Positions 43,978 through 51,761 of a DNA stretch of 51,761 bases are shown here, piece after piece. Numbering within the stretch: the first letter of the stretch is position 1; every line of letters starts with the position of its first letter. Position numbers and translations under genes: made by a program. Origin of the DNA: Gluconacetobacter aggeris (GTDB lineage: Bacteria > Pseudomonadota > Alphaproteobacteria > Acetobacterales > Acetobacteraceae); NCBI RefSeq assembly GCF_014174395.1, contig NZ_JABEQD010000019.1, positions 1 through 51,761 of the forward strand, given 5' to 3'. The notes beneath the pieces were generated by a model. That model was given only the letters and a program-made list of their open reading frames with translations, did no database searches and had not been told where the DNA came from.

Positions 43978-44826
43978 GTGGCGATCACCACCCGCGCCAC
44001 CCATGCCTGTTGCGGCGGCACGCTGGGTTTCTACAGCCATCCGTCCGACAGCCTGGGGTTGGAAGCGCGCTTCGCGGTCTTCATGCCCGATGGCGCCTCG
44101 GCCGGTGCGCCGGTGCCGGTCATCCACCTGCTGGCCGGCCTGACCTGCACCGAGGAAACCTTCCTGATCAAGGCCAATGCGCTGCGCTTTGCGGCTGAAT
44201 ACCGGATTGCGCTGGTCGCAACGGACACCTCGCCCCGGGGGGCGGGCGTGGCCGGTGAGGATGACAGCTACGATTTCGGCAGCGGCGCCGGGTTCTATCT
44301 GGACGCAACCCAGGCACCATGGTCCACCCATTACCGGATGGGCACCTATATCGCCGAGGAACTGCCCGCCCTGACCGAGGCCCATTTTCCCGTGGATGGC
44401 GCACGGCGTGGCATCATGGGGCACTCGATGGGCGGCCACGGCGCGCTGGTGCATGCGCTGCGCGCACCCGATCGCTGGAAATCGGTCTCGGCCTTCGCGC
44501 CGATCGTCCATCCGGCGGCGGTGCCGTGGGGAGAGAAGGCCTTTACCGGCTATCTGGGGCCGGATCGCGCCACATGGGCGGCCCATGATGCCACCCTGCT
44601 GCTGCGCGCGGGCCACACCCACCCGACGACCATCCTCGTGGACCAGGGCGACGCGGACCAGTTCCTCGATGCGCAGTTACAGCCCTGGCATCTGGAAGAG
44701 GCCGCCAGGGCGGCCGGCCAGAAGCTGATCCTGCGCCGTCACCCCGGCTATGATCATTCCTACTGGTTCATCCAGTCCTTCATCCAGGATCATCTGACCC
44801 ACCACGCGGCCATCCTGTGTCGATAA
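43978..44826 (+). CDS. fghA: S-formylglutathione hydrolase
   Basis: Serine hydrolase releasing formate and glutathione from S-formylglutathione, the product of FrmA. The 282 residues are an alpha/beta hydrolase of the esterase D type: LLAGLTCTEETFLIKA, nucleophile elbow GHSMGGHGAL, an acid residue in DQGDADQFL and the catalytic His in PGYDHSYWFIQSF. GTG start two bases after the frmA stop. Confidence 0.94.
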   Translation: MAITTRATHACCGGTLGFYSHPSDSLGLEARFAVFMPDGASAGAPVPVIHLLAGLTCTEETFLIKANALRFAAEYRIALVATDTSPRGAGVAGEDDSYDFGSGAGFYLDATQAPWSTHYRMGTYIAEELPALTEAHFPVDGARRGIMGHSMGGHGALVHALRAPDRWKSVSAFAPIVHPAAVPWGEKAFTGYLGPDRATWAAHDATLLLRAGHTHPTTILVDQGDADQFLDAQLQPWHLEEAARAAGQKLILRRHPGYDHSYWFIQSFIQDHLTHHAAILCR

Positions 44827-44840
44827 AGCAAAAGAATAGA

Positions 44841-45638
44841 ATGACGATGGCCTATCGTGTGGCAAGCCACGCGCGCCTTGCGCTCGGGGGCCTTGTATTG
44901 GCGGCCGGAATGGCCGCCTGTGCGCCGACCACCGTTTCGCCGCCGCCCATGCAGGTTGCAGGCAGCGTGACCAGCCCGCCCGCGCATGGCGATTTCGGCC
45001 ATTATACGCTGGCGCTCACCTGGCAACCCGGTTTCTGCGCGAGCGGGCCGGGCTGCCAGCCCGACCAGCCTAAAGCGCCGCTGATCGGCCTGCATGGGCT
45101 GTGGGCATCACGGCCCCAGCCGCTCATTGCCGAAGGTGTGCCGCCGCAGCGCTGGTGGGCTGCCGGGTGCGACATCTATCCCGGGCAGGAGCCTGCCGCC
45201 CCCCTGGCCGTGAGCACCGAGACGAAGCTGGCTCTGGACCAGAGCGTGGTGCATCTGACGCACAGCCTGCCCGACCATGAATATCACAAGCATGTCCAAT
45301 GTTTCGGCATCCCGGCCGAGACGTTCTTCCATACCGCGCTGGAAATGCGCACCGTGGTCGCGCAGTCCGATTTCGGTACCGTCCTACAGGCATGGCAGGG
45401 GCAGGTCGTCACCAGAGACGCGGTGATGAAGGCGTTCCACGTCGCGTTCCATACCGAAACGGATCGTGCGCTTCAGCTTCGCTGCGAGCACGACCATGCG
45501 GGCCACGACGTGCTGACCCAGCTATGGTTCACCCTGAGGCGCGAGCGGGTGGCGGACTTCCCACGAGCCAGCGCCTTCATGCGCGCGCCAGAGGCGCAGG
45601 ATAATTGCCCAGCGCGCTTCCTCGTTCCGACGTGGTGA
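44841..45638 (+). CDS. T2-family ribonuclease, probable lipoprotein
   Basis: Secreted RNase of the T2/RNase I family. The 265 residues begin with a signal ending in a lipobox-like LAAGMAAC. Both active-site blocks are recognisable: CAS I as LTWQPGFC and LIGLHGLW (catalytic His), and CAS II as DHEYHKHVQC (Glu, Lys and His), an unusual variant of the more common HEWxKHGTC. Likely role is degradation of exogenous or periplasmic RNA. A GTG at 44817 overlapping the fghA end would add eight residues; the ATG at 44841 has only weak AAAGAA upstream. It could be read through from the frmA operon. Confidence 0.82.
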   Translation: MTMAYRVASHARLALGGLVLAAGMAACAPTTVSPPPMQVAGSVTSPPAHGDFGHYTLALTWQPGFCASGPGCQPDQPKAPLIGLHGLWASRPQPLIAEGVPPQRWWAAGCDIYPGQEPAAPLAVSTETKLALDQSVVHLTHSLPDHEYHKHVQCFGIPAETFFHTALEMRTVVAQSDFGTVLQAWQGQVVTRDAVMKAFHVAFHTETDRALQLRCEHDHAGHDVLTQLWFTLRRERVADFPRASAFMRAPEAQDNCPARFLVPTW

Positions 45639-45641
45639 GGA

Positions 45642-46061
45642 TTATTCGCCGATCAGGTGCAGGATAAGCTGCCGGCGGTGGGGCTGGCGGCGGTGCTCGA
45701 ACAGATAGAGCCCCTGCCACATACCCAGCACCGGTTGCCCGTCGGCGACCGGGATCGAAAGCTGGGTCTGGGTCAGCATGCTCCGCAGATGGGCGGGCAT
45801 GTCGTCGGGCCCTTCATCGTCATGGACGTAACGGCCCGGCGCCTCGGGGACCAGTGCCTCGAAGAAGCGTTTGATGTCCTCACGCACCGTCGGGTCGGCG
45901 TTCTCCTGCACCGTCAGCGATGCCGAGGTATGTCGGCACCAGATCGTCAGCAGCCCGGTGTCGATCCCGGTATCCGCGACCCATTGCCGGACAGCATCGG
46001 TAAATATCACCAGCCCCTTGCCATGGGTCGGGATGTCGAGACGATGCAGGGCCTGGCGCAT
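45642..46061 (-). CDS. yjbQ: YjbQ/UPF0047 family protein
   Basis: Small conserved protein of 139 residues; the family is annotated as secondary thiamine-phosphate synthase enzyme from genetic complementation, but its main role is unclear. Conserved blocks: GLLTIWCRHTSASLTVQENADP and, in the second half, MLTQTQLSIPVADG and GMWQGLYLFEHR. AAAGGCGG precedes the ATG. Its gene starts 13 bp after trpS and ends 3 bp from the convergent RNase gene. Confidence 0.9.
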   Translation of the reverse strand: MRQALHRLDIPTHGKGLVIFTDAVRQWVADTGIDTGLLTIWCRHTSASLTVQENADPTVREDIKRFFEALVPEAPGRYVHDDEGPDDMPAHLRSMLTQTQLSIPVADGQPVLGMWQGLYLFEHRRQPHRRQLILHLIGE

Positions 46062-46074
46062 GGTGCCGCCTTTC

Positions 46075-47070
46075 CTATTTCAGAAAGCCGACGAGGCGTT
46101 CGGCCTCGCTGACGATCGGTTCGGCGATCTCCGCCGCCCGCCCGGCGCCGTCACGCAGCACCGCGCGCAGATGGTCCGGCGCTTTCAGCAGGCGCCTGGT
46201 CTCGTCGGCGATCGGGACCACCGTCTGCACCAGCACCTCGGTCAGCGCCGCCTTGAACGGTCCGAACCCTTCGCCGCCATGGCGTGCCAGCACCTCGCCG
46301 GCCGTAATGCCGGCCAGTACCGCATAGATATCGACCAGATTGCGCGCCTCGGGTCGGTCCAGCAGGCCGGCCGGTTCGGTGGGCAGGGGCTCGGGGTCGG
46401 TCTTGGCGCGGCGGATCTTGAGCGCGATCGTGTCGGCGTCGTCGGTCATCTCGATCCGGCTCTGGGCCGAGGGATCGGATTTGGACATCTTCTTCGTGCC
46501 GTCGCGCAGGCTCATGATGCGCGCGGCGGCGGGCGGGATCAGCGCCTCGATCGCCGGGAAGAATTCGACGCCGTAATCATGGTTGAATTTCTGGGCGATG
46601 TCGTTGGCCAGCTCCAGATGCTGGCGCTGGTCGTCACCGACCGGAACCCGCGTTGCCTTGTATGTCAGGATGTCGGCGGCCATCAGGTTGGGATAGACGT
46701 ACAGCCCCGCCGAATGGTTCTCCCGGTCCTTGCCCGCCTTGTCCTTGAACTGCGTCATGCGGTTCAGCCAACCCAGGCGGGACACGCAGTTGAAGATCCA
46801 GCCCATCCGCGCATGGGCGCTGACGGCGGACTGGTTGAACAGGATATGGGCCTTCGGGTCGATGCCGGCAGCCAGCAGGACGGCGGTCTGGGCCAGAGTC
46901 TGCTGGCGCAGGACTTCCGGCTCCTGCCACACCGTGATGGCATGCAGGTCCACGAGGCAGAAAATGCACTCGTGATCGGCCTGCAACGCGACCCAGTTGC
47001 GGATCGCGCCCAGATAATTGCCCAACTGCGGAATACCGGTCGGCTGAATGCCGGAGAATATGCGTTGCAT
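46075..47070 (-). CDS. trpS: Tryptophanyl-tRNA synthetase
   Basis: Class I aminoacyl-tRNA synthetase charging tRNA-Trp. The 331 residues show the HIGH-equivalent [14 protein letters not shown] near the N-terminus, the tryptophan-pocket region [24 protein letters not shown] and the KMSKS loop in KKMSKSDPS. Length is normal for the bacterial enzyme. Confidence 0.96.
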   Translation of the reverse strand: MQRIFSGIQPTGIPQLGNYLGAIRNWVALQADHECIFCLVDLHAITVWQEPEVLRQQTLAQTAVLLAAGIDPKAHILFNQSAVSAHARMGWIFNCVSRLGWLNRMTQFKDKAGKDRENHSAGLYVYPNLMAADILTYKATRVPVGDDQRQHLELANDIAQKFNHDYGVEFFPAIEALIPPAAARIMSLRDGTKKMSKSDPSAQSRIEMTDDADTIALKIRRAKTDPEPLPTEPAGLLDRPEARNLVDIYAVLAGITAGEVLARHGGEGFGPFKAALTEVLVQTVVPIADETRRLLKAPDHLRAVLRDGAGRAAEIAEPIVSEAERLVGFLK

Positions 47071-47135
47071 GAGGGTTCTTTTCAGGCGTCGGACCCGATC
47101 CGGTCAAGCCGGTCGTCGATCACGACATCCGGGTT

Positions 47136-47612
47136 TCAGGGCAGGGGATGCAGGCGGTCCAGCGCCTGCCGTTCGTCCGCCACGCGGGAAGGACCGAGAG
47201 ACGCGGCCCGCTGTGCCGCGACATCGCCCGCGGCGAAGGATGGCGGATCGGCCCGGCCGCCACTGGCGGACAGATAGGTCAGGATTGCCGCGATCTCGAT
47301 ATCCGAAAGGCGGCGAAACGACGGCATGGAAAAATTATACCGGCCGCCATTGGCGACCAGCGGGCCATTCAGTCCGCCCAGCAGCACATCGACCAGATAA
47401 TGCCGCCCTTCCGGGGTACGGGCGATCTGGTCGATGCGACCGGTCAGCGGCGGGATTTCCCCCAGCATGCCTTCGCCGCCGTGATGGCAGATCCCGCAAT
47501 TGGTCCGGTAGCGCGCCTGGCCGAGATTGCGATGCGGCGAACAGCCCCCCACCGCCAGCAGGCCCAGAAGGCCCGCGACGAAGGGGGCGAAATACCGCGC
47601 GCGCCATATCAT
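47136..47612 (-). CDS. c-type cytochrome, probable lipoprotein
   Basis: Single-heme cytochrome c of 158 residues. The export signal ends in LAVGGC (lipobox, Cys24), so it is probably anchored to a membrane on the periplasmic side. The heme motif CGICHH follows at about residues 39-44, and the distal ligand is likely the Met in YNFSMPSF. Such small mono-heme cytochromes shuttle electrons in the periplasm. The redox partner is unknown; its neighbours trpS and an FKBP isomerase do not point to a particular oxidase. Confidence 0.85.
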   Translation of the reverse strand: MIWRARYFAPFVAGLLGLLAVGGCSPHRNLGQARYRTNCGICHHGGEGMLGEIPPLTGRIDQIARTPEGRHYLVDVLLGGLNGPLVANGGRYNFSMPSFRRLSDIEIAAILTYLSASGGRADPPSFAAGDVAAQRAASLGPSRVADERQALDRLHPLP

Positions 47613-47643
47613 GCGATTTTGCGCACCAGCGCGGCTCCCACGC

Positions 47644-48135
47644 TTACTGCTTCGAGACGCCCAGAAGCTGGATCTTGAAGATCAGCGGGCTGTCGGCGGG
47701 GATGATGCCCATCGACCGATGGCCGTAGCCCAGCGCGGGCGGCACATACAGCATCCAGGTATCGCCGACATGCATCTTGGGCAGGGCCTCCATCCAGCCC
47801 TGGATGACGCCATCCAGCGGCATCTGCATGTAGGAGCCTTTGCCGTGCTGGTCGGAACTGTCGAAGATGCCGCCCTCGGGCAGGCGGCCTTCGTAGATCA
47901 CCATCATCACGTCGCCGGGGGCGGGGCTCTGTCCGTCCTTGGGGCCGCTCTCCAGCACCTTGTAGGCCAGCCCGTCGGGCAGGCTCTGCACGCCGGGCTC
48001 GGCCCGGATCTTGGCCATGAACTGCTCGGGCGTCATGTCCGGCTTGGATTCCTCGGGGCGTGCGCCGCACGCCGCCAGCGACAGGGCGGTCGCGGAAGCC
48101 AGGAGGAGGGAAGTGACGCGGGACAGACGTTTCAT
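47644..48135 (-). CDS. FKBP-type peptidyl-prolyl isomerase, lipoprotein
   Basis: Periplasmic folding helper of 163 residues. It begins with a lipoprotein signal ending LSLAAC (Cys22), then a short linker and one FKBP domain: DGLAYKVLESGPKDGQSPAPGDVMMVIYEGRL, GGIFDSSD, GVIQGWMEALPKMHVGDTW and YVPPALGYGHRS, ending LIFKIQLLGV. These blocks are the standard FKBP rotamase core. GAGGTG precedes the ATG. It runs into the cytochrome gene after 31 bp. Confidence 0.92.
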   Translation of the reverse strand: MKRLSRVTSLLLASATALSLAACGARPEESKPDMTPEQFMAKIRAEPGVQSLPDGLAYKVLESGPKDGQSPAPGDVMMVIYEGRLPEGGIFDSSDQHGKGSYMQMPLDGVIQGWMEALPKMHVGDTWMLYVPPALGYGHRSMGIIPADSPLIFKIQLLGVSKQ

Positions 48136-48183
48136 GACACCTCGGTTTGGCGGAAATGGAAGGGCGGGAAGGAGGCGTCGCGC

Positions 48184-49413
<1,230 letters not shown>

Positions 49414-49553
49414 GGAACGGGATCTCCTGTCGTCGAATCTGAAAGGGTGAAAGAGTGCCGGCGGCGGGGCGCCTGATCCCCGCCTCCTAGCATCGGATGG
49501 AAGATGGTGCCAGCGGGGGCCGCCTGAAATGCAGGGGCACGCCCGGCTGGATA

Positions 49554-50771
49554 TCAGGCCGGCAGGCTGCGCCGTTCGCGCTGGCTTTCGGTACGCAACT
49601 GCCCGCATGCGGCCAGGATGTCGCGCCCGCGTGGCATGCGGATGGGCGAGGCGAAGCCGGCATCCATCACGATCTGAGCGAATTTGGCCAGTTGCTCGCG
49701 CGTCGACGGCCGGTAGTCGCTGCCGGGCCAGGGGTTGAACGGGATGAGGTTGACCTTGGCCGGAATGCCGGCGATCAGCCGCACCAGTTCGCGGGCGTCG
49801 GCTTCGCTGTCATTCACGCCGCGTAGCATGATGTATTCAAACGTGATGCGCCGGGCGTTGCTGGCCGCGGGGTAGCGGCGGCAGGCGGCGATCAGTTCCT
49901 CGATCGGATATTTGCGGTTCAGCGGCACGATCTCGTCGCGCAGGTCGTTGCGCACGGCATGCAGCGAGATCGCGAGGTTGATCCCCAGTTCCGACCCGCA
50001 CTGGTCCATCATCGGCACCACGCCCGAGGTGGAGAGCGTGATACGGCGGCGCGACAGGCCGATGCCCTCGCCATCCATGATGATCTTCATCGCCTTGGCG
50101 ACATTTTCGTAATTATACAGCGGCTCGCCCATGCCCATCAGCACGATGGTCGACAGCAGGCGCGGGGTCTCGCCCCTGGGGCTGGGCCATTCGCCATAGC
50201 TGTCGCGCGCCGCCATGAACTGGCCGACGATCTCGGCCGCGCCCAGGTTGCGCACCAGCTTCTGCGTACCGGTATGGCAGAAGGTGCAGGACAGCGTGCA
50301 GCCGACCTGCGACGAGATGCAGACCGCGCCGCGATCCTCACGCCGGTCGGGGATATAGACGGTCTCGGCCTCCTGCCCGTCGCGGAAACGGAACAGGAAC
50401 TTGCGGGTCTCGTCGTTCGAAGTCTGGACCGTGGTGGCTTCCGGCCGGCCGATGACGAAGCGTTCGGCCAGCTTCGCCTGCAACGGCTTGGCGATCGAAC
50501 TCATGCGCGAGAAATCGGTCACGCCCTGATGATAGAGCCAGTGCCAGAGCTGCTTGGTACGGAACGGCTTCTCGCCGATTTCCACCAGCGCCTCGGTCAG
50601 TTCCTCGCGCGACAGGCCGACCAGGTCACGCCGCCCGTCCGGCAGCATGCCGGTCGGCGGGGCGAACAGGGCCGATTTCGCCAGGATGCGCTGGCGCTCG
50701 ACCTCGGTGAGCGAGGCGGCCAGGCCGGTCTCTGCGGGGATCTGGGGCGCGTGAGCGGAAACGGCGGTCAT
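49554..50771 (-). CDS. rlmN: Dual-specificity RNA methyltransferase RlmN (23S rRNA m2A2503 / tRNA m2A37)
   Basis: Radical-SAM enzyme that methylates C2 of A2503 in 23S rRNA and A37 in some tRNAs. In 405 residues: an N-terminal accessory helical domain ([20 protein letters not shown]), the radical-SAM triad C-x3-C-x2-C in [12 protein letters not shown], the glycine-rich [32 protein letters not shown] and the C-terminal catalytic cysteine in ILAACGQLR. Residues 1-50 are a poorly conserved extension. Confidence 0.95.
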   Translation of the reverse strand: MTAVSAHAPQIPAETGLAASLTEVERQRILAKSALFAPPTGMLPDGRRDLVGLSREELTEALVEIGEKPFRTKQLWHWLYHQGVTDFSRMSSIAKPLQAKLAERFVIGRPEATTVQTSNDETRKFLFRFRDGQEAETVYIPDRREDRGAVCISSQVGCTLSCTFCHTGTQKLVRNLGAAEIVGQFMAARDSYGEWPSPRGETPRLLSTIVLMGMGEPLYNYENVAKAMKIIMDGEGIGLSRRRITLSTSGVVPMMDQCGSELGINLAISLHAVRNDLRDEIVPLNRKYPIEELIAACRRYPAASNARRITFEYIMLRGVNDSEADARELVRLIAGIPAKVNLIPFNPWPGSDYRPSTREQLAKFAQIVMDAGFASPIRMPRGRDILAACGQLRTESQRERRSLPA

Positions 50772-50864
50772 GAACGGCTACTCATCGGGCAGGCACCACG
50801 TATTATCGCGGCGCGAATGGGCTGAATCCGCGCTGCCTACCACATCCAGACGGAAAAAGGGGAA

Positions 50865-51608
50865 TTACTCTGCATCCCGCCGCGCGGCGATCAGGAATTC
50901 GCGGTTGCCCTCGGGGCCGGTGATCGGGCTGGGCTCGACCCCGAGTACGGTCCAGCCGGGCAGGGCGGACCACCATTCCCGGATCATGGCGCAGACCGAC
51001 TCATGCACCGCCGGGTCGCGCACCACGCCTTTGGCGCCCACGGCCTCGCGCCCGGCCTCGAACTGCGGCTTGATCAGGGCAACGGCCCAGGCACCCGGCC
51101 GGCACAATGCCAACCCGGCGGGCAGGACGGTGCGCAGGCCGATGAAGCTGGCGTCACAGACCAGTACATCGATCGGATCGGGGATGGTCGTGGCATCGAG
51201 CGTGCGGGCGTTGCATTTCTCCAGCACCACCACGCGCGGGTCGCTGCGCAGCTTCCACGCCAGTTGCCCATGCCCGACATCGACGGCGAACACCCGTGTG
51301 GCACCGTGCGTCAGCAACACGTCGGTAAAGCCGCCGGTCGAAGCCCCGACATCCAGCGCCACGGCGCCTGCCGGGTCCAGGCCGAAATGCTCCAGCGCGT
51401 GGGCCAGCTTGACGCCGCCGCGCGAGACCCAGGGATGATCCTGCCCCTTCAGCAGCAGCGGGGCGTCCTCGGGCAATTGCTCGCCGGCCTTGGCCACGCG
51501 CCGATCGCCCGAATAGACCACCCCGGCCAGGATCAGCGCCTGGGCGCGGGCACGGCTTTCCACCATGCCCCGGTCGACCAGCATCTGGTCCGCGCGCTGC
51601 TTGGCCAT
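50865..51608 (-). CDS. tlyA: TlyA family rRNA 2'-O-methyltransferase
   Basis: Ribosomal RNA methyltransferase (2'-O-ribose), historically annotated as hemolysin. The 247 residues have an N-terminal S4 RNA-binding domain (RADQMLVDRGMVESRARAQ ... VVYSGDRRV), the linker WVSRGGVKLAHAL, then an FtsJ-like SAM domain with LDVGASTGGFTDVLL, VFAVDVGHGQL, DVLVCDASFIGL and IKPQFEAGRE. It starts 14 bp after the dxs stop with GACAGG upstream, the usual dxs-tlyA pairing. Confidence 0.93.
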   Translation of the reverse strand: MAKQRADQMLVDRGMVESRARAQALILAGVVYSGDRRVAKAGEQLPEDAPLLLKGQDHPWVSRGGVKLAHALEHFGLDPAGAVALDVGASTGGFTDVLLTHGATRVFAVDVGHGQLAWKLRSDPRVVVLEKCNARTLDATTIPDPIDVLVCDASFIGLRTVLPAGLALCRPGAWAVALIKPQFEAGREAVGAKGVVRDPAVHESVCAMIREWWSALPGWTVLGVEPSPITGPEGNREFLIAARRDAE

Positions 51609-51622
51609 GACCTGTCGCCGGA

Positions 51623-51761
51623 TCAGGCCGTCTGCTGTGACGACGCCACACCCAGAGCGTGCATGGCGGTGGCTGCGATGGCGGTGGCGTCGAGCCCGGC
51701 CTCGCGATACTGGGCGTCCTGGGTGTTGTGGTCGATGAAGCGATCCGGCAGCGTCATCGGG
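51623..51761 (-). CDS. dxs: 1-deoxy-D-xylulose-5-phosphate synthase, C-terminal end (cut by window)
   Basis: Only the last 45 codons are in the window, so the 5' part lies to the right. The end segment TLPDRFIDHNTQDAQYREAG, then LDATAIAATAMHALG, is characteristic of the C-terminus of Dxs, which condenses pyruvate and glyceraldehyde-3-phosphate in the first step of the non-mevalonate isoprenoid pathway. The placement before tlyA supports the call. Confidence 0.85.
   Translation of the reverse strand, partial: PMTLPDRFIDHNTQDAQYREAGLDATAIAATAMHALGVASSQQTA

Overview
The window is GC-rich chromosomal DNA that reads as an acetic acid bacterium (Acetobacteraceae, most like Gluconacetobacter/Komagataeibacter). 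The best taxonomic sign is the acetic-acid-resistance gene set: citrate synthase (aarA/gltA), a SixA-type phosphatase (aarB) and succinyl-CoA:acetate CoA-transferase (aarC). The uvrC-pgsA-moaD-moaE and miaB-phoH-ybeY-corC gene orders agree with an alphaproteobacterium. No rRNA, tRNA or CRISPR array was recognised. Nearly every gene is a single-copy housekeeping gene; the accessory part is the left 4.4 kb.

Layout. 1-4.4 kb: the end of an IS630-family insertion sequence abuts a four-gene ABC capsular-polysaccharide exporter (ctrABCD/kps type, minus strand), which is more AT-rich than its surroundings. 4.5-9.6 kb: xthA (minus), then uvrC, pgsA, a putative lipoprotein and moaD-moaE (plus). 9.7-12.9 kb: class Ia ribonucleotide reductase nrdA-nrdB behind three NrdR-like boxes spaced exactly 32 bp apart. 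12.9-17 kb: a truncated VOC-family gene, a TrmN6-like methyltransferase, a divergent polyprenyl diphosphate synthase, murI and pyrE. 17-23 kb: a small orphan gene with its own promoter, a Fur-like operator and a terminator, then gltA, sixA, chorismate mutase, a metallophosphoesterase, a small membrane protein and the opposing aarC. 23-33.3 kb (minus): an unusually long smc, a DsbA-like oxidoreductase, a BASS-family transporter, corC, ybeY, phoH and miaB. 33.6-40 kb: tamA-tamB. 40-45.6 kb: a fatty acid hydroxylase-family protein, carD (apparently leaderless), a bestrophin-like channel, frmA-fghA for formaldehyde detoxification and a T2-family RNase. 45.6-51.8 kb (minus): yjbQ, trpS, a c-type cytochrome, an FKBP isomerase, argG, rlmN, tlyA and the 3' end of dxs.

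How the genes work together. Citrate synthase and AarC together form the acetate-consuming bypass of the TCA cycle known from acetic acid bacteria: AarC makes acetyl-CoA from acetate using succinyl-CoA, and citrate synthase removes it. TamA/TamB, the capsule exporter and several lipoproteins serve the envelope. FrmA and FghA convert S-hydroxymethylglutathione to formate. The rest covers DNA repair and segregation, nucleotide supply, tRNA and rRNA modification, isoprenoid synthesis and cofactor synthesis. No clearly new multi-gene system was seen. The strongest unexplained element is the small gene at 17.2 kb with its complete regulatory unit, followed by the Fur-box-like site at 5.46 kb and the NrdR-like box array at 9.7 kb.
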